Origin: Bacteroidota bacterium | GTDB lineage: Bacteria > Bacteroidota > Bacteroidia > B-17B0 > Aurantibacillaceae | Assembly: GCA_016702705.1 (NCBI GenBank) | Contig: JADJDM010000017.1 | Span: forward strand, 62,001-126,000 | Direction: 5' to 3' | DNA length: 64,000 bases | Part shown: positions 16,632 through 26,173 of the stretch, piece after piece | Layout: every line of letters starts with the position of its first letter | Numbering within the stretch: the stretch's first letter is position 1 | Notes under the pieces: generated by a model | The model's input: the letters and a program-made list of their open reading frames with translations, nothing else | The model's database searches: none | What the model was told of the DNA's origin: nothing | Position numbers and translations under genes: made by a program

Positions 16632-16958
16632 ATGAATTATGAAGTAATTGCCACTCCTAAGTTTAAAGGAGAAATAAAAAGGCTGACAAAAAAATACATT
16701 TCTTTAAAATTAGAGTTTGCCGAATTAATAAAGCTACTCGCTATTCATCCTGATACTGGCGAATCCTTAGGAAATCATTGTTATAAAATTAGATTGGCAA
16801 TTAAATCTAAAGGCAAAGGCAAAAGTGGTGGAGCTCGGGTTATAACCTATGTTTATGTTTCAGAAAAACAGGTTTACTTACTAAGTATTTATGACAAGTC
16901 TGAACAATCTACTTTAAGTCAAAAAGAGCTTGCAAATTTATTAAGTCAAATCGACTAA
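16632..16958 (+). CDS. RelE/ParE-family toxin
   Basis: A 108-residue basic protein, MNYEVIATPKFKGEIKRL at the start, then two helices, GNHCYKIRLAIKSKGKGKSGGARVI (contains the KIRL and GARVI strands of the RelE fold) and VYLLSIYDKSEQ. This is the RelE/HigB-like mRNA-interferase fold. A conserved R and the YDKSE loop are present; activity cannot be judged. It follows the antitoxin closely and is 8 bases upstream of mutY, so mutY may be read from the same promoter. Confidence 0.78.
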   Translation: MNYEVIATPKFKGEIKRLTKKYISLKLEFAELIKLLAIHPDTGESLGNHCYKIRLAIKSKGKGKSGGARVITYVYVSEKQVYLLSIYDKSEQSTLSQKELANLLSQID

Positions 16959-16966
16959 CATTTCTA

Positions 16967-18010
16967 ATGAAGGACTTTTCGCAAACCATTATTTCATGGT
17001 ACAAAAAAAACAAACGTGATTTGCCTTGGCGAAACACCCAAAACCCCTATGAAATATGGCTTTCTGAAATTATTCTACAACAAACAAGAGTAGAGCAAGG
17101 TAGAAGCTATTATGATGCATTCACCTCCAAGTTCCCTACAGTAAAGCATTTGGCCAAAGCGCCTTTGGATTTAGTAATGAAAACGTGGCAGGGTTTAGGT
17201 TATTATTCGCGTGCGCGCAACCTGCATGCTACAGCAAACATAATCGTTACAGAGCATAAAGGAATTTTTCCTACTAACTACATTGGTTTATTAAAATTAA
17301 AAGGAATTGGTCCATACACCGCTGCAGCCATTGCCTCCTTTGCATTTGACGAGAAGGTAGCAGTTGTTGATGGAAATGTTTACCGAGTACTTTCACGCTA
17401 TTTTGGAATTGAAACACCAATTGATTCCAATAAAGGCAAAATAGAATTTTTGCAGGTGGCAAATGAGTTAATAAGTGCAAAACATCCAGGCACGCACAAT
17501 CAGGCTATTATGGAATTTGGAGCGCTGCAATGTAAACCACAAAATCCCGATTGCTTAAATTGCCCCTTAAACAATTCCTGCGCCGCATTAGCCGAAGATA
17601 AAGTAAGTACTTTACCTATTAAGGAAAAGAAAACTAAAGTGCGTAACCGCTATTTCTATTATTTAGTAATAGAAGATAAAGCGGGGCAAACACTTATTAA
17701 AAAACGCACCGAAAAAGATATTTGGACCGAACTATTCGAGTTCCCATTAATAGAAGAAGCAAAGGCATTAGAAAACAAAGCACTTCTAAAAAAAGTGAAG
17801 ACCTTTTTTAAGGATGAGGCAATCACCATCCAAAAAATATCCGAAGCACAAAAACACATTTTATCACATCAGCATATTTACGGCACTTTTATTCATGTGA
17901 AATTGGAAGGTAAATTAAAAAAGCAAGTGCCTTATCAGATTATTAAGAGTAAAGACCTTAATGAATATGCTTTGCCTAGGTTGATTGATAGGTATATGAA
18001 TAAGGATTAA
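16967..18010 (+). CDS. mutY: A/G-specific adenine glycosylase
   Basis: This DNA repair enzyme removes adenine paired with 8-oxoguanine. It has catalytic Glu34 in LSEIILQQTRVEQ, the helix-hairpin-helix LKGIGPYTAAAIASF, catalytic Asp in VVDGNVYRV, and the four-cysteine iron-sulfur loop C-x6-C-x2-C-x5-C (CKPQNPDCLNCPLNNSC). The C-terminal NUDIX-like 8-oxoG recognition domain (about 230-347) includes LSHQHIYGTF. 347 residues, normal. Starts 8 bases after the toxin gene. Confidence 0.96.
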   Translation: MKDFSQTIISWYKKNKRDLPWRNTQNPYEIWLSEIILQQTRVEQGRSYYDAFTSKFPTVKHLAKAPLDLVMKTWQGLGYYSRARNLHATANIIVTEHKGIFPTNYIGLLKLKGIGPYTAAAIASFAFDEKVAVVDGNVYRVLSRYFGIETPIDSNKGKIEFLQVANELISAKHPGTHNQAIMEFGALQCKPQNPDCLNCPLNNSCAALAEDKVSTLPIKEKKTKVRNRYFYYLVIEDKAGQTLIKKRTEKDIWTELFEFPLIEEAKALENKALLKKVKTFFKDEAITIQKISEAQKHILSHQHIYGTFIHVKLEGKLKKQVPYQIIKSKDLNEYALPRLIDRYMNKD

Positions 18011-18026
18011 TTTACTGTTCCGAAAT

Positions 18027-18057
18027 TTTGCGCAGTTTATAGAATATTTTATTTTTG
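18027..18057 (+). promoter_or_regulatory. Promoter of the T9SS-exported protein gene at 18075
   Basis: TTTG at 18027-18030, 19 bases, TATTTTTG at 18050-18057: the best full match to the Bacteroidota -33/-7 promoter in the window. The ATG follows 17 bases later. Confidence 0.7.
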
Positions 18058-18074
18058 TAATAAATTAATCTATT

Positions 18075-19430
18075 ATGAAAAAATCTTTACTTCTTATTAC
18101 CTCTTTAGTGTGCATTGGTTTAAACGCACAAGTTAATTGGCAAAATTTTGCAGGCGGCCCAACAACTGGTTTTTGGGACATGGACACCATGAACGGAAAG
18201 CTATATGTTTCTGATGGATTAGTAAATGAATTTGATGGAAACAACTGGACGGTTTTATCCGATTACAACAATAGCCTTAACACTCCAAACAAATCTAAAA
18301 GCTGCGTTAAAAACCTTAATGGTAATTTATACTGCGGGGCAAAAGATTTTAATACCACTGGCGAAGGCGATGTTCATTATTACAATGGAACAAGCTGGAC
18401 TTTATTTCAAAACACTGATTTTCCTTACAATGGAAGTTATAAAATACGCAGCTTTTGTAATTACAATTCAGACATTTATATGTCGGGTAATTTTGAAGTG
18501 CCAAACAATACAAGTTTCAGAAACATTGCAAAATGGAATGGCACAGATTGGGTAACTGTTGGGCGCAATTTCATCAGTAACTTTTCGCCTACCGAAATAA
18601 CCGACATGGAATCATTTCAAGGAAACTTATTTATTACTGATAAAAGTAATGTTTGGAAATTTAATGGTTCAACATGGGACAGTATTTTTAATCCATTAAA
18701 CGTTCCATTTGTTTTCCCAATGTCGGGTACAGTTAACGACATGATTATATTTAACAACGAATTATACCTTTCAGGAATGTTTTATTTGGATGCGAATAAT
18801 ATGGGGATTCCTTTGATAAAATATAATGGAAGTTCATTTAGTCCAGTTGCAAGAAATATAGGAGGCGTACAAACTATTTTAATAACGAGCGATTACGAAA
18901 GTATTGGTAAAATGGGTATTGCAGGTGGTAAACTTGTTTTTGTTGCAAAAAAATCGGCCGACCAAAACACCTATTTAGTTAGTTATGATGGAGCAAATGT
19001 TACTGAAGAAACTCAGTTAGCTGTTTCTGGAGACTGGATAGCTGCTGGATCAGAATACACAACCTATACTCGCCTATTTGAGTACAACAACACACTTATA
19101 ATTGGCGGTAATTTCCAAAAAATTGGTGGCTTATCTCAACCAGGTTTAGCTCATGTTCCAACAGCTTCGGTTATTGGTTTAAAATCAGAAAAATTGAAAA
19201 CAAGCGTTAATGTATTTCCAAATCCGAGTAATGATAACATCCAATTTACATTTACAAGCACAGAAAAACCAACATTAATTATATACAATCAATTAGGACA
19301 AGTTGTAAGAAATATTGAGCAGATAAACTCAAACGAAAAAATAGAACATGAACTAAAAACTGGAATCTATTTTTACGAACTCCGTTTCAAAGAGTTCTCG
19401 AGTAAGGGGAAACTAGTTGTTTCTAGATAA
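18075..19430 (+). CDS. Secreted protein with type A T9SS sorting domain
   Basis: Signal peptide MKKSLLLITSLVCIGLNAQ. Residues about 20-350 are repeated units such as YNGTSWT, WNGTDWV and FNGSTWD spaced by 45-60 residues, consistent with a beta-propeller with kelch-like or Galactose-oxidase-like blades. The C-terminal 80 residues form a T9SS sorting domain: VNVFPNPSNDNIQF, YNQLGQVVRNI, LKTGIYFYELRF, ending KLVVSR. The protein should therefore be exported across the outer membrane and anchored or released. Binding partner unknown. Confidence 0.85.
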   Translation: MKKSLLLITSLVCIGLNAQVNWQNFAGGPTTGFWDMDTMNGKLYVSDGLVNEFDGNNWTVLSDYNNSLNTPNKSKSCVKNLNGNLYCGAKDFNTTGEGDVHYYNGTSWTLFQNTDFPYNGSYKIRSFCNYNSDIYMSGNFEVPNNTSFRNIAKWNGTDWVTVGRNFISNFSPTEITDMESFQGNLFITDKSNVWKFNGSTWDSIFNPLNVPFVFPMSGTVNDMIIFNNELYLSGMFYLDANNMGIPLIKYNGSSFSPVARNIGGVQTILITSDYESIGKMGIAGGKLVFVAKKSADQNTYLVSYDGANVTEETQLAVSGDWIAAGSEYTTYTRLFEYNNTLIIGGNFQKIGGLSQPGLAHVPTASVIGLKSEKLKTSVNVFPNPSNDNIQFTFTSTEKPTLIIYNQLGQVVRNIEQINSNEKIEHELKTGIYFYELRFKEFSSKGKLVVSR

Positions 19431-19444
19431 AATTTAGGGTTAAA

Positions 19445-19491
19445 CAAAAAAGCCGCTCTTTCCATTAACTAAACGAAATGGAAAAAGCGGC
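19445..19491 (-). terminator. Strong minus-strand terminator of the candidate RNA
   Basis: GCCGC..TTTCCATT paired with AATGGAAA..GCGGC (arms 19452-19466 and 19477-19491); on the minus strand a run of T follows. Confidence 0.75.
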
Positions 19492-19650
19492 GATTTACGC
19501 AGTAGAAAACCCAAAATCTACTGCTATCATTGGTTTTAGTATGATCTTTTGTTGAAGAATTTGAACGACAGGTGAAGCATCCCCACGATAACCTCACCCG
19601 TCCATTCAAAAATTTTTAAACTAACAAAACCCTTTTAAAGAACTGATGTA
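19445..19650 (-). ncRNA. Candidate structured small RNA with its own terminator
   Basis: No protein frame fits here, yet the minus strand reads as a compact RNA. It has a promoter-like TATCTTTA before it (about 19654-19661 region), a hairpin at 19563-19607 (arms around GGTGA/TCACC), an 8-base-pair hairpin at 19499-19524 (GCAGTAGA/TCTACTGC) and a 15-base terminator stem at 19452-19491 followed by a T run. The region is flanked by two + strand genes, so a minus-strand terminator has no gene to serve. Class unknown; 6S RNA is possible but I cannot show it. Confidence 0.45.
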
Positions 19651-19740
19651 AAGATAGCTTGGCAGCTCCCTAAAAACTATGGGCAATTGGTAAGTGCGGG
19701 GCAATTTCTATTAAGTGGTAGCTTTTTTAAGATAAGTGGT

Positions 19741-19770
19741 AGGCTTCGACGGCGCTCAGCCTACGAAGTG
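19741..19770. repeat. Short palindromic REP-like repeat, diverged copy 3
   Basis: AGGCTTCGACGGCGCTCAGCCT is the reverse-orientation form of the CTTCGACAAGCTCAG core found at the other copies; AGGCT and AGCCT form the stem. The surrounding 19651-19860 holds no gene. Confidence 0.55.
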
Positions 19771-19860
19771 CATAAAACCAACTGTAGTTGCAAGAATTTG
19801 TCAAATTCAAGACGAGTGAAATAAAAAAAGCGGAGTCCGCCGCTGCGGATGAGCATTTTC

Positions 19861-19889
19861 TTGTAAACACCAAATAAAGATTATCTTTA
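19861..19889 (+). promoter_or_regulatory. Probable promoter of the PAP2-like gene
   Basis: TTG at 19861-19863, 18 bases, TATCTTTA at 19882-19889, only 8 bases before the ATG at 19898. The last base deviates from TAnnTTTG. Confidence 0.35.
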
Positions 19890-19897
19890 CAACCGTA

Positions 19898-20536
19898 ATG
19901 AATAGAAACATTTCTTTAGCATTCTCTTTTCTTTTTCACCCACTTTTTGTGGTTGTTTATGGTTTTTCTATCATCTTATTTAGCGATAATTACTTTTCTT
20001 ATTTCTTTAACCTGCGCATTAAATTAATGTTGCTTGCAATTACCTTTTCATTTACTTGTTTATTACCTGTGTTTAATTTATTTGTATTAAAACGTTTCAA
20101 ACTAATTACATCTTATTATTTAGAAGATGGGAGAGAACGCACTTTTCCTTATGTAATAACAGCTATGTTTTATATGGGAATGGCTTACCTCATTAAAGAT
20201 TTTCAAATACCAAGTATTTATATTTCTTTTTTACTTGCCGCAGCAATTGGCATTATACTTACTGCTATCATTAACCTTAAATGGAAAATAAGCGCTCACC
20301 TAATTGGAATGGGAGGCTTAGCTGGCTCTGTGCTTGCTTTGTCTTTTATTTTGCATGCAAATTTATTAGCCTGGTTTTGCCTTATTGTTTTAGCTTCTGG
20401 CTTAACTGCATTTGCTCGACTTGCATTAAATGCGCACACGCCTAAACAAGTGTATGCTGGCTTTTTGGTTGGATTACTTTCTACTTTTATTTTTATAATT
20501 GTAGCATACATTATAAATATTCATAACGTTTATTAA
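19898..20536 (+). CDS. PAP2-like membrane protein
   Basis: A 212-residue protein with six hydrophobic helices. The second half has WKISAHLIGMGGLAG and LNAHTPKQVYAGFLVG, which line up with the S-x-H and H-x-x-x-Q/D motifs of the PAP2 phosphatase fold common in Bacteroidota; the usual catalytic Asp is replaced by Gln, and the first KxxxxxxRP motif is not clear. It may bind a lipid phosphate without classic catalysis. It is followed 10 bases later by the epimerase gene. Confidence 0.65.
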   Translation: MNRNISLAFSFLFHPLFVVVYGFSIILFSDNYFSYFFNLRIKLMLLAITFSFTCLLPVFNLFVLKRFKLITSYYLEDGRERTFPYVITAMFYMGMAYLIKDFQIPSIYISFLLAAAIGIILTAIINLKWKISAHLIGMGGLAGSVLALSFILHANLLAWFCLIVLASGLTAFARLALNAHTPKQVYAGFLVGLLSTFIFIIVAYIINIHNVY

Positions 20537-20546
20537 TAACAAAAAA

Positions 20547-21551
20547 TTGATTTTAGTAACAGGCGCAACGGGTTTAGTGGGAGCACATTTAACAGCTCAT
20601 CTTCTGTTACAGAACAAAGAAGTTATTGCCTTAAAACGCCCTAATAGCAAAACCGAAAACATAAAAGAAATTTTATCTTTTTATACTCCTGAATACAATT
20701 CCTTGTTTAATAAAATTCGATTTACTGAAGGAGATGTTACGGATATATTTTCTGTGTTAGATGCTTTAGAAGGTGTTGATGAAGTTTATCACTGCGCAGG
20801 CATGGTGAGTTTTGAAGAAAAGAAAATTAAAGAGCTGCTGCACGTAAATGAATTCGGAACTGCCAACATGGTGAATGCTTGTTTAGAAAAAGATGTTAAA
20901 CAATTTTGTCATGTAAGCTCAGTTGCCACCATGCCTAATCACGATAAAAAACCAATTATTGATGAAACTGTTTTTTGGAAATCATCGCCCGAAAACGGTG
21001 CTTATGCAATTAGTAAATACAATGCCGAACGCGAAGTGTGGAGAGCAAACGAAGAAGGATTAGCTGTTTGTATTGTAAACCCAAGCGTTGTTATTGGTGC
21101 AGGTTGCTGGGGACAAAGCAGTAGTAAAATGTTGGATGAGTGTTACAAAGGAACACGCTTTTACACCAATGGAAGTACAGGTTTTGTAGATGTGCGTGAT
21201 GTAGCAAAAAGCATGGTTACTTTAATGGAACAAAAAGTTATTGGCAAGCGTTTTGTTATAAACGGAGAAAATAAAAAGTTTAAAGAAGTAGTAGATTTAT
21301 TGCATAACGAATTCGGAAAAAAATTGCCTAGCATTGAAGCAGGGAAGTTTCTTTTAAAAGCAGGTGGTTTTTTAGAACGTATGTTTGCAAAAGAACCACG
21401 GTTAAATAAACAAGTAATTGATGCCTTATTAAGCGATACTATTTTTTCGAACGAACAAATAAAAAAACAAACTGGAATTAATTTTACTCCCATAAACGAA
21501 ACCATACACTATGTTGCCGAGAAATATAAAAATTACCGCAAGTCTATATAG
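20547..21551 (+). CDS. NAD-dependent epimerase/dehydratase (extended SDR)
   Basis: The Rossmann motif GATGLVGAH is at residues 6-14, and the catalytic YAISKYNAE (Y-x-x-x-K) is near residue 152. NPSVVIG and the length of 334 are typical of extended SDRs related to dihydroflavonol reductase or UDP-sugar epimerases. Substrate not deducible. The start appears to be TTG at 20547 (TTGATTTTAGTAAC); no ATG fits before the Rossmann strand. The 3' end overlaps the CapA-family gene by 41 bases, so the two are translationally coupled. Confidence 0.85.
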   Translation: MILVTGATGLVGAHLTAHLLLQNKEVIALKRPNSKTENIKEILSFYTPEYNSLFNKIRFTEGDVTDIFSVLDALEGVDEVYHCAGMVSFEEKKIKELLHVNEFGTANMVNACLEKDVKQFCHVSSVATMPNHDKKPIIDETVFWKSSPENGAYAISKYNAEREVWRANEEGLAVCIVNPSVVIGAGCWGQSSSKMLDECYKGTRFYTNGSTGFVDVRDVAKSMVTLMEQKVIGKRFVINGENKKFKEVVDLLHNEFGKKLPSIEAGKFLLKAGGFLERMFAKEPRLNKQVIDALLSDTIFSNEQIKKQTGINFTPINETIHYVAEKYKNYRKSI

Positions 21552-22716
21552 TTTTTCGCTGTTTGTTTTAGTTTGCTCGTTTGTTGTAAATGCACAAACA
21601 AATTCAAACTTTACCATACGCACCAATCCATTGCCCAGCCTTGGAAACGAAAACAAAGATAGTGTTGTAGAAATATCATTAAGTTTTATTGGAGATTTAA
21701 TGTGTCACAAACCACAAACAAATAACGCATTACAAAAAGATGGTACTTATGATTTTAAACCATCCTTTGCTTACGTAAAAAAATATTTGAGCGAAGCTGA
21801 TTTTACCATGGGTAATATTGAAACAACATTTGCTGGAAAAGGAAAACCCTATGCAGGTTATCCTGCTTTCAACTCACCCGATGAATATGTAGAGGCAATA
21901 AAAGATGCAGGTATAGATTTTTTAGCTACTGCAAACAACCATAGCATGGATACAGGTGAAGATGGAATTTTACGAACCATTGATGTAATTAAAAAAAATG
22001 GATTGCCTTATGCAGGAACCTACAAAACACAAAGCGACCACGATTCAATTCGAATTGTATCTATTAAAGGATTAAAATTAGCAGTGCTAAATTATACCTA
22101 CGGCACTAATGGTTCATATCCAAAAACGGGGCATAAGTATATGTTAAATGTAATTGATTCAACCGCTATTACTAATGAGATTAAACGCGCGAAAGAATTA
22201 GGAAGCGATATCGTTTTGGTGTTTTACCATTTTGGTGTGGAGAACAAAGCAGAGCCAACACAAGCACAATTAGATGCTGTGCGTTATGCTTGGCAAGGCG
22301 GGGCAAATTTAATTATAGGTGCACATCCGCATGTTGTTGGTCCAACAAAATACATTGAACCTTATAAAGAAAATAAGGATTCGGTTTTTGTTGCTTACTC
22401 ATTAGGAAATTTTTTATCTAATCAATATTGGCGTTATACTGATGCTGGTGTAATTTTAAATTTAAAGGTTCAGAAAAATTTAAGCACACAAAAGGTAAGT
22501 GTAAAAAAAGCGGATATGCTGCCAACCTGGGTGTATCGTGCTGAAAATCCTAAATTAAAAACGCATATTGTGTTACCTGCCCAGCTGCACGAACAACCCG
22601 ATTTTTTACCAGATGTTATTTCCGACTCGATGAAAGTAAAGATGAAAGAGGCTTTTGAAGACACTAAGAGCATCATTAATAAATATGGGAATTTTGTTGA
22701 GATAAAAGGTCTTTAA
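21511..22716 (+). CDS. CapA-family putative metallophosphatase
   Basis: Starts inside the end of the epimerase gene (MLPRNIKITASLYS, then a hydrophobic leader ending VNAQ). CapA/PgsA-type domain: LSFIGDLMCHKP (metal-binding GD), MGNIETTFAG, ATANNHSMDTGEDGI (NNH), VFYHFGVE (H-x-G) and LIIGAHPHVV (G-x-H-x-H). Family members are linked to poly-gamma-glutamate capsule synthesis but many are simply exported phosphoesterase-like enzymes; no pgsB/C neighbours exist, so the second is more likely here. Confidence 0.88.
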   Translation: MLPRNIKITASLYSFSLFVLVCSFVVNAQTNSNFTIRTNPLPSLGNENKDSVVEISLSFIGDLMCHKPQTNNALQKDGTYDFKPSFAYVKKYLSEADFTMGNIETTFAGKGKPYAGYPAFNSPDEYVEAIKDAGIDFLATANNHSMDTGEDGILRTIDVIKKNGLPYAGTYKTQSDHDSIRIVSIKGLKLAVLNYTYGTNGSYPKTGHKYMLNVIDSTAITNEIKRAKELGSDIVLVFYHFGVENKAEPTQAQLDAVRYAWQGGANLIIGAHPHVVGPTKYIEPYKENKDSVFVAYSLGNFLSNQYWRYTDAGVILNLKVQKNLSTQKVSVKKADMLPTWVYRAENPKLKTHIVLPAQLHEQPDFLPDVISDSMKVKMKEAFEDTKSIINKYGNFVEIKGL

Positions 22717-22795
22717 ACCACTCATCACATTTAACATGGCAAACTTGACTTCTTTGCCAATATATTTTACATTTACCGCTACTAAAACCAATCGT

Positions 22796-25180
22796 ATGAG
22801 AAAATTATTTTTGATAGCAGTTTCGCTGTTCTCTATTTCCATAATTGCACAAACCGAAAAATATCACCGTGTTAAAATTGATATTTCTGAAAAAGGAATT
22901 ATGGAACTTTCAAAAGCTGGAATTGCGGTTGACCATGGCGAATACAAAAAGGGATTTTCTTTTACTTCTGATTTATCTGATTACGAATTAAGTTTAGTAA
23001 AACAATTAGGCTACCCTTTTAAAGTTGAAATAGAAGACGTAGGTAATTTTTATAAGCATCAAAATGATAACTTAAAAAATTACAATCCACATAATGAAAT
23101 AATGAATACAGGGGCATGCAATACTTGTCCACAATACCAAACACCAACTAATTTTAATTTAGGAAGCATGGGTGGTTTTTTTACTTACCAAGAAATGCTA
23201 GATAATTTAGATAGCATGGCTGCAAAATTCCCAAATTTAATTTCGGTTCGTCAGCAAGTTGGCACAACAACAACCATTGAAGGTAACCCACTTTATTATG
23301 TTAAGATAAGTGATAATCCTTCGGCAGCAGAAACCGAACCACAAGTTCTTTACACTTCTTTGCATCATGCGCGCGAAGCAGAATCACTTTCACAACTTAT
23401 ATACTACATGTGGCATTTACTTGAGAATTACAATTCAGATTCAGAAGTTCAATACTTAGTAAATAATTTGGAAATGTATTTTATCCCATGTATAAATCCT
23501 GATGGATACATGTATAATGAGATGATAAGTCCAAATGGTGGTGGTATGTGGAGAAAAAACAGAAGAGATAATGGAGATGGTACTTTTGGTGTGGATTTAA
23601 ATAGAAACTATGGCGACCATTGGGGATACGATGATAATGGTTCATCTCCCGATCCAAACTCAGATACCTATCGTGGAACAGCAGGTTTTTCTGAAGTAGA
23701 AACACAAATGGTTCGTGATTTTTGTAACGACCATGAATTTAAATTAGCGCTAAACAATCACACGTATAGCAATTTATTAATTTATCCTTATGGTTATATT
23801 GCAAGTACACTTACTCCCGACTCTACCATATTTAGTTCATTTGCAAAAAGAATGACTAAGTGCAGTGGTTTTATGTATGGTACAGGCGACCAAACAGTAG
23901 GTTATTTAGTAAATGGTGATAGCGATGATTGGATGTACAGCGAGCAATCTACTAAGCCAATGATTTTATCTATGACCCCAGAAGCTGGAAATTCTTCTGA
24001 TGGTTTTTGGCCTGCAATAAATCGCATTATTCCCATTGCAAAAATTACAATGGATCAAAACCTAAGTTTAGCAAGACTTGCAGCCGCTTATGCAGAAACA
24101 GAAAGTATTCATGATAAATTTATTACCTCAACAAATGAATATGTAAAATATAATTTTGTAAGAATGGGATTAGAAAACGGAACGTTTACTGTTTCTGTAA
24201 CTCCAATTTCTACTAACATTGCTTCTGTTGGAAGTCCTAAAACGTATGTAAATCCTGCACATTTAATAAGCACATTAGATTCGATTGCAATTACTTTAAA
24301 TAGCGGTTTAACGCAAGGCGAATTAGTTAGCTATGCAATTGCAGTTAATAATGGAAGCTATACACACTATGATACTATCACCAGAATTTATGGCCAACCA
24401 ATAACTGCGTTTTTTAGCAATTGTAACACAAGTCCTGCCTTTACACTTGGCGGATGGGGTGTTTCAACTAATCAATTTGTAAGTGCAACAGGAAGCATAA
24501 CTGATAGCCCAAGTGGATTTTATCAAAACAACGCAAACAAATCGGCAACAACATTAAACAATATTGATTTAACAAATGCTATTGCAGCAACACTAAGTTA
24601 CTATACTAAATGGGACATTGAAAAAGGTTATGATTATGTTGAAATTTTAGCATCAACAAACGGAACAACTTACACTCAACTTTGCGGGAAATATACTGCT
24701 GAAGGAAGCGATAATCAAAACTCAGGTTTACCAATGTATGATGGTAAACAAAGTGAATGGGTAAAAGAAAACATTGATTTAGTAGATTACTTAGGTCAAA
24801 ACATTAAACTGCGTTTTAAACTAGTATCTGATGGATTTGCAACAGGTGATGGATTTTATTTTGATGATATTAATGTTTTAAAAATAGTAAATAGCGTTGG
24901 TGCAAAAGAAGAAATAAATTTAAACGCTGCAATAAATAGTTTCCCTAATCCTTGTAATGATGTAATAAACTTTACTTACTCACTTCCAAATCAAAACGAT
25001 GCTTTTACAATTAGCATTAGTGATGCACTTGGAAGAGTTGTTGCTAAAAAAGTATTAGAAAACAATAGCAACAACGCAATGATTGATGTAAGCAAATTAA
25101 CGAATGGTGTTTATTTTTATAAAATAAGTTCGAGCAGCTTTTCTACATCATCAAAACCAATTGTTGTGATGCACGAATAA
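22796..25180 (+). CDS. M14-family zinc carboxypeptidase with T9SS sorting domain
   Basis: The start is the ATG at 22796, which opens a good signal peptide (MRKLFLIAVSLFSISIIAQ). The M14 domain (about 125-440) shows zinc ligands in LHHAREAES (H-x-x-E) and NNHTYSNLLIYPYG, substrate-binding NPDGYMY and GVDLNRNY, and the general-base Glu in MTPEAGN. A jelly-roll-like domain (FDDINVLK end) follows, then a type A T9SS domain (SFPNPCNDVINFTY, LTNGVYFYKIS). The enzyme is thus predicted to be exported and to trim C-terminal residues from proteins outside the cell. Confidence 0.93.
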   Translation: MRKLFLIAVSLFSISIIAQTEKYHRVKIDISEKGIMELSKAGIAVDHGEYKKGFSFTSDLSDYELSLVKQLGYPFKVEIEDVGNFYKHQNDNLKNYNPHNEIMNTGACNTCPQYQTPTNFNLGSMGGFFTYQEMLDNLDSMAAKFPNLISVRQQVGTTTTIEGNPLYYVKISDNPSAAETEPQVLYTSLHHAREAESLSQLIYYMWHLLENYNSDSEVQYLVNNLEMYFIPCINPDGYMYNEMISPNGGGMWRKNRRDNGDGTFGVDLNRNYGDHWGYDDNGSSPDPNSDTYRGTAGFSEVETQMVRDFCNDHEFKLALNNHTYSNLLIYPYGYIASTLTPDSTIFSSFAKRMTKCSGFMYGTGDQTVGYLVNGDSDDWMYSEQSTKPMILSMTPEAGNSSDGFWPAINRIIPIAKITMDQNLSLARLAAAYAETESIHDKFITSTNEYVKYNFVRMGLENGTFTVSVTPISTNIASVGSPKTYVNPAHLISTLDSIAITLNSGLTQGELVSYAIAVNNGSYTHYDTITRIYGQPITAFFSNCNTSPAFTLGGWGVSTNQFVSATGSITDSPSGFYQNNANKSATTLNNIDLTNAIAATLSYYTKWDIEKGYDYVEILASTNGTTYTQLCGKYTAEGSDNQNSGLPMYDGKQSEWVKENIDLVDYLGQNIKLRFKLVSDGFATGDGFYFDDINVLKIVNSVGAKEEINLNAAINSFPNPCNDVINFTYSLPNQNDAFTISISDALGRVVAKKVLENNSNNAMIDVSKLTNGVYFYKISSSSFSTSSKPIVVMHE

Positions 25181-25183
25181 AAA

Positions 25184-26167
25184 TTAACGAAAAAAGAAAT
25201 CTTTTTGATTACTTACGTTTTTACTTTTGTTATTTTTAAAGTAAATAATGTCAAATGAAATTGTATCGCTTTTCTGTAATTTTATCTCGAACGGTTCTTT
25301 CTTAAATGTTTGAAATTGTTTTTCGTTTTCAAATGCCCCGCTTACCTCCGTCTCCTTAATTTTTTTCTCCGTATTAAAATGTTCTCCAAGATAATTTCGC
25401 AGATAGTATTTTCCTGCAGGCAAACATTCGAAATAAAGATTAAAACTGTTTTCAATAAAATAATGGCGAACTACTTTATCACTTAATGCATCAACAATAC
25501 AAACTACTGCATCTGTCCCCGAATAATTAGTAACAGCTACTACTTGATTGCTATTTCTATCAATTATGTTTTGTCCAAAGTAGTATTTGTATGGCTCGGC
25601 TGCTGTCCCTATTTTTTCTACTTTTTCCTTTTCAATAGTTGTGATGGTATCTTTCAAAACAATTGTACTCTTTGTTTCTTTACTGTTTTGCTTTTTATCA
25701 CTTCTTTCATAAATATTAATTATAAAAAACAAAAGTCCAATTGCTAACGGAATCGAAAATAAAATATATCGTGTTTCATTATAACGTTTTTTCTCTTCTG
25801 CAACATTAACTTTTTTACCAGCACCGTATTGCCTTTTATAATTTTCCTTATAATATTGTCTGCGTTTTAAATCTTCCTCTGTAAACGAATATTTTTTTCC
25901 TCTTCCTTGTGTTGTTTGTTGTTTAGCTTGATGTGAGGTTTGACTAAAATATTCATTGTAACTAACTTTTCCGTCATATTTAGAACGTGAAACAGGGTCA
26001 ATTAAGGTTTCGTAGGCTTCTTGTATTTGTCTAAATTTTTCAACTGCCTCGTAGCTATTGGGATTTTTATCGGGATGATAAATCTTCACCAGTCTTCTGT
26101 ATGCGGCTTTTATCTCAGCTGTATTAGCTGACTTAGTTAAACCTAATATGGAATAATGGTCACTCAT
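25184..26167 (-). CDS. J-domain membrane protein
   Basis: N-terminal J domain (residues 1-66) with the Hsp70-activating HPD at residues 31-33 (VKIYHPDKNP) and KFRQIQEAYETLID. A basic linker, one transmembrane helix (about 131-150, ILFSIPLAIGLLFFIIN) and a C-terminal 170-residue domain of unknown fold follow. It lacks the G/F and zinc-finger parts of DnaJ, so it is a specialised membrane co-chaperone. The gene ends 3 bases from the convergent peptidase gene. Confidence 0.88.
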   Translation of the reverse strand: MSDHYSILGLTKSANTAEIKAAYRRLVKIYHPDKNPNSYEAVEKFRQIQEAYETLIDPVSRSKYDGKVSYNEYFSQTSHQAKQQTTQGRGKKYSFTEEDLKRRQYYKENYKRQYGAGKKVNVAEEKKRYNETRYILFSIPLAIGLLFFIINIYERSDKKQNSKETKSTIVLKDTITTIEKEKVEKIGTAAEPYKYYFGQNIIDRNSNQVVAVTNYSGTDAVVCIVDALSDKVVRHYFIENSFNLYFECLPAGKYYLRNYLGEHFNTEKKIKETEVSGAFENEKQFQTFKKEPFEIKLQKSDTISFDIIYFKNNKSKNVSNQKDFFFR

Positions 26168-26173
26168 TTAAAT

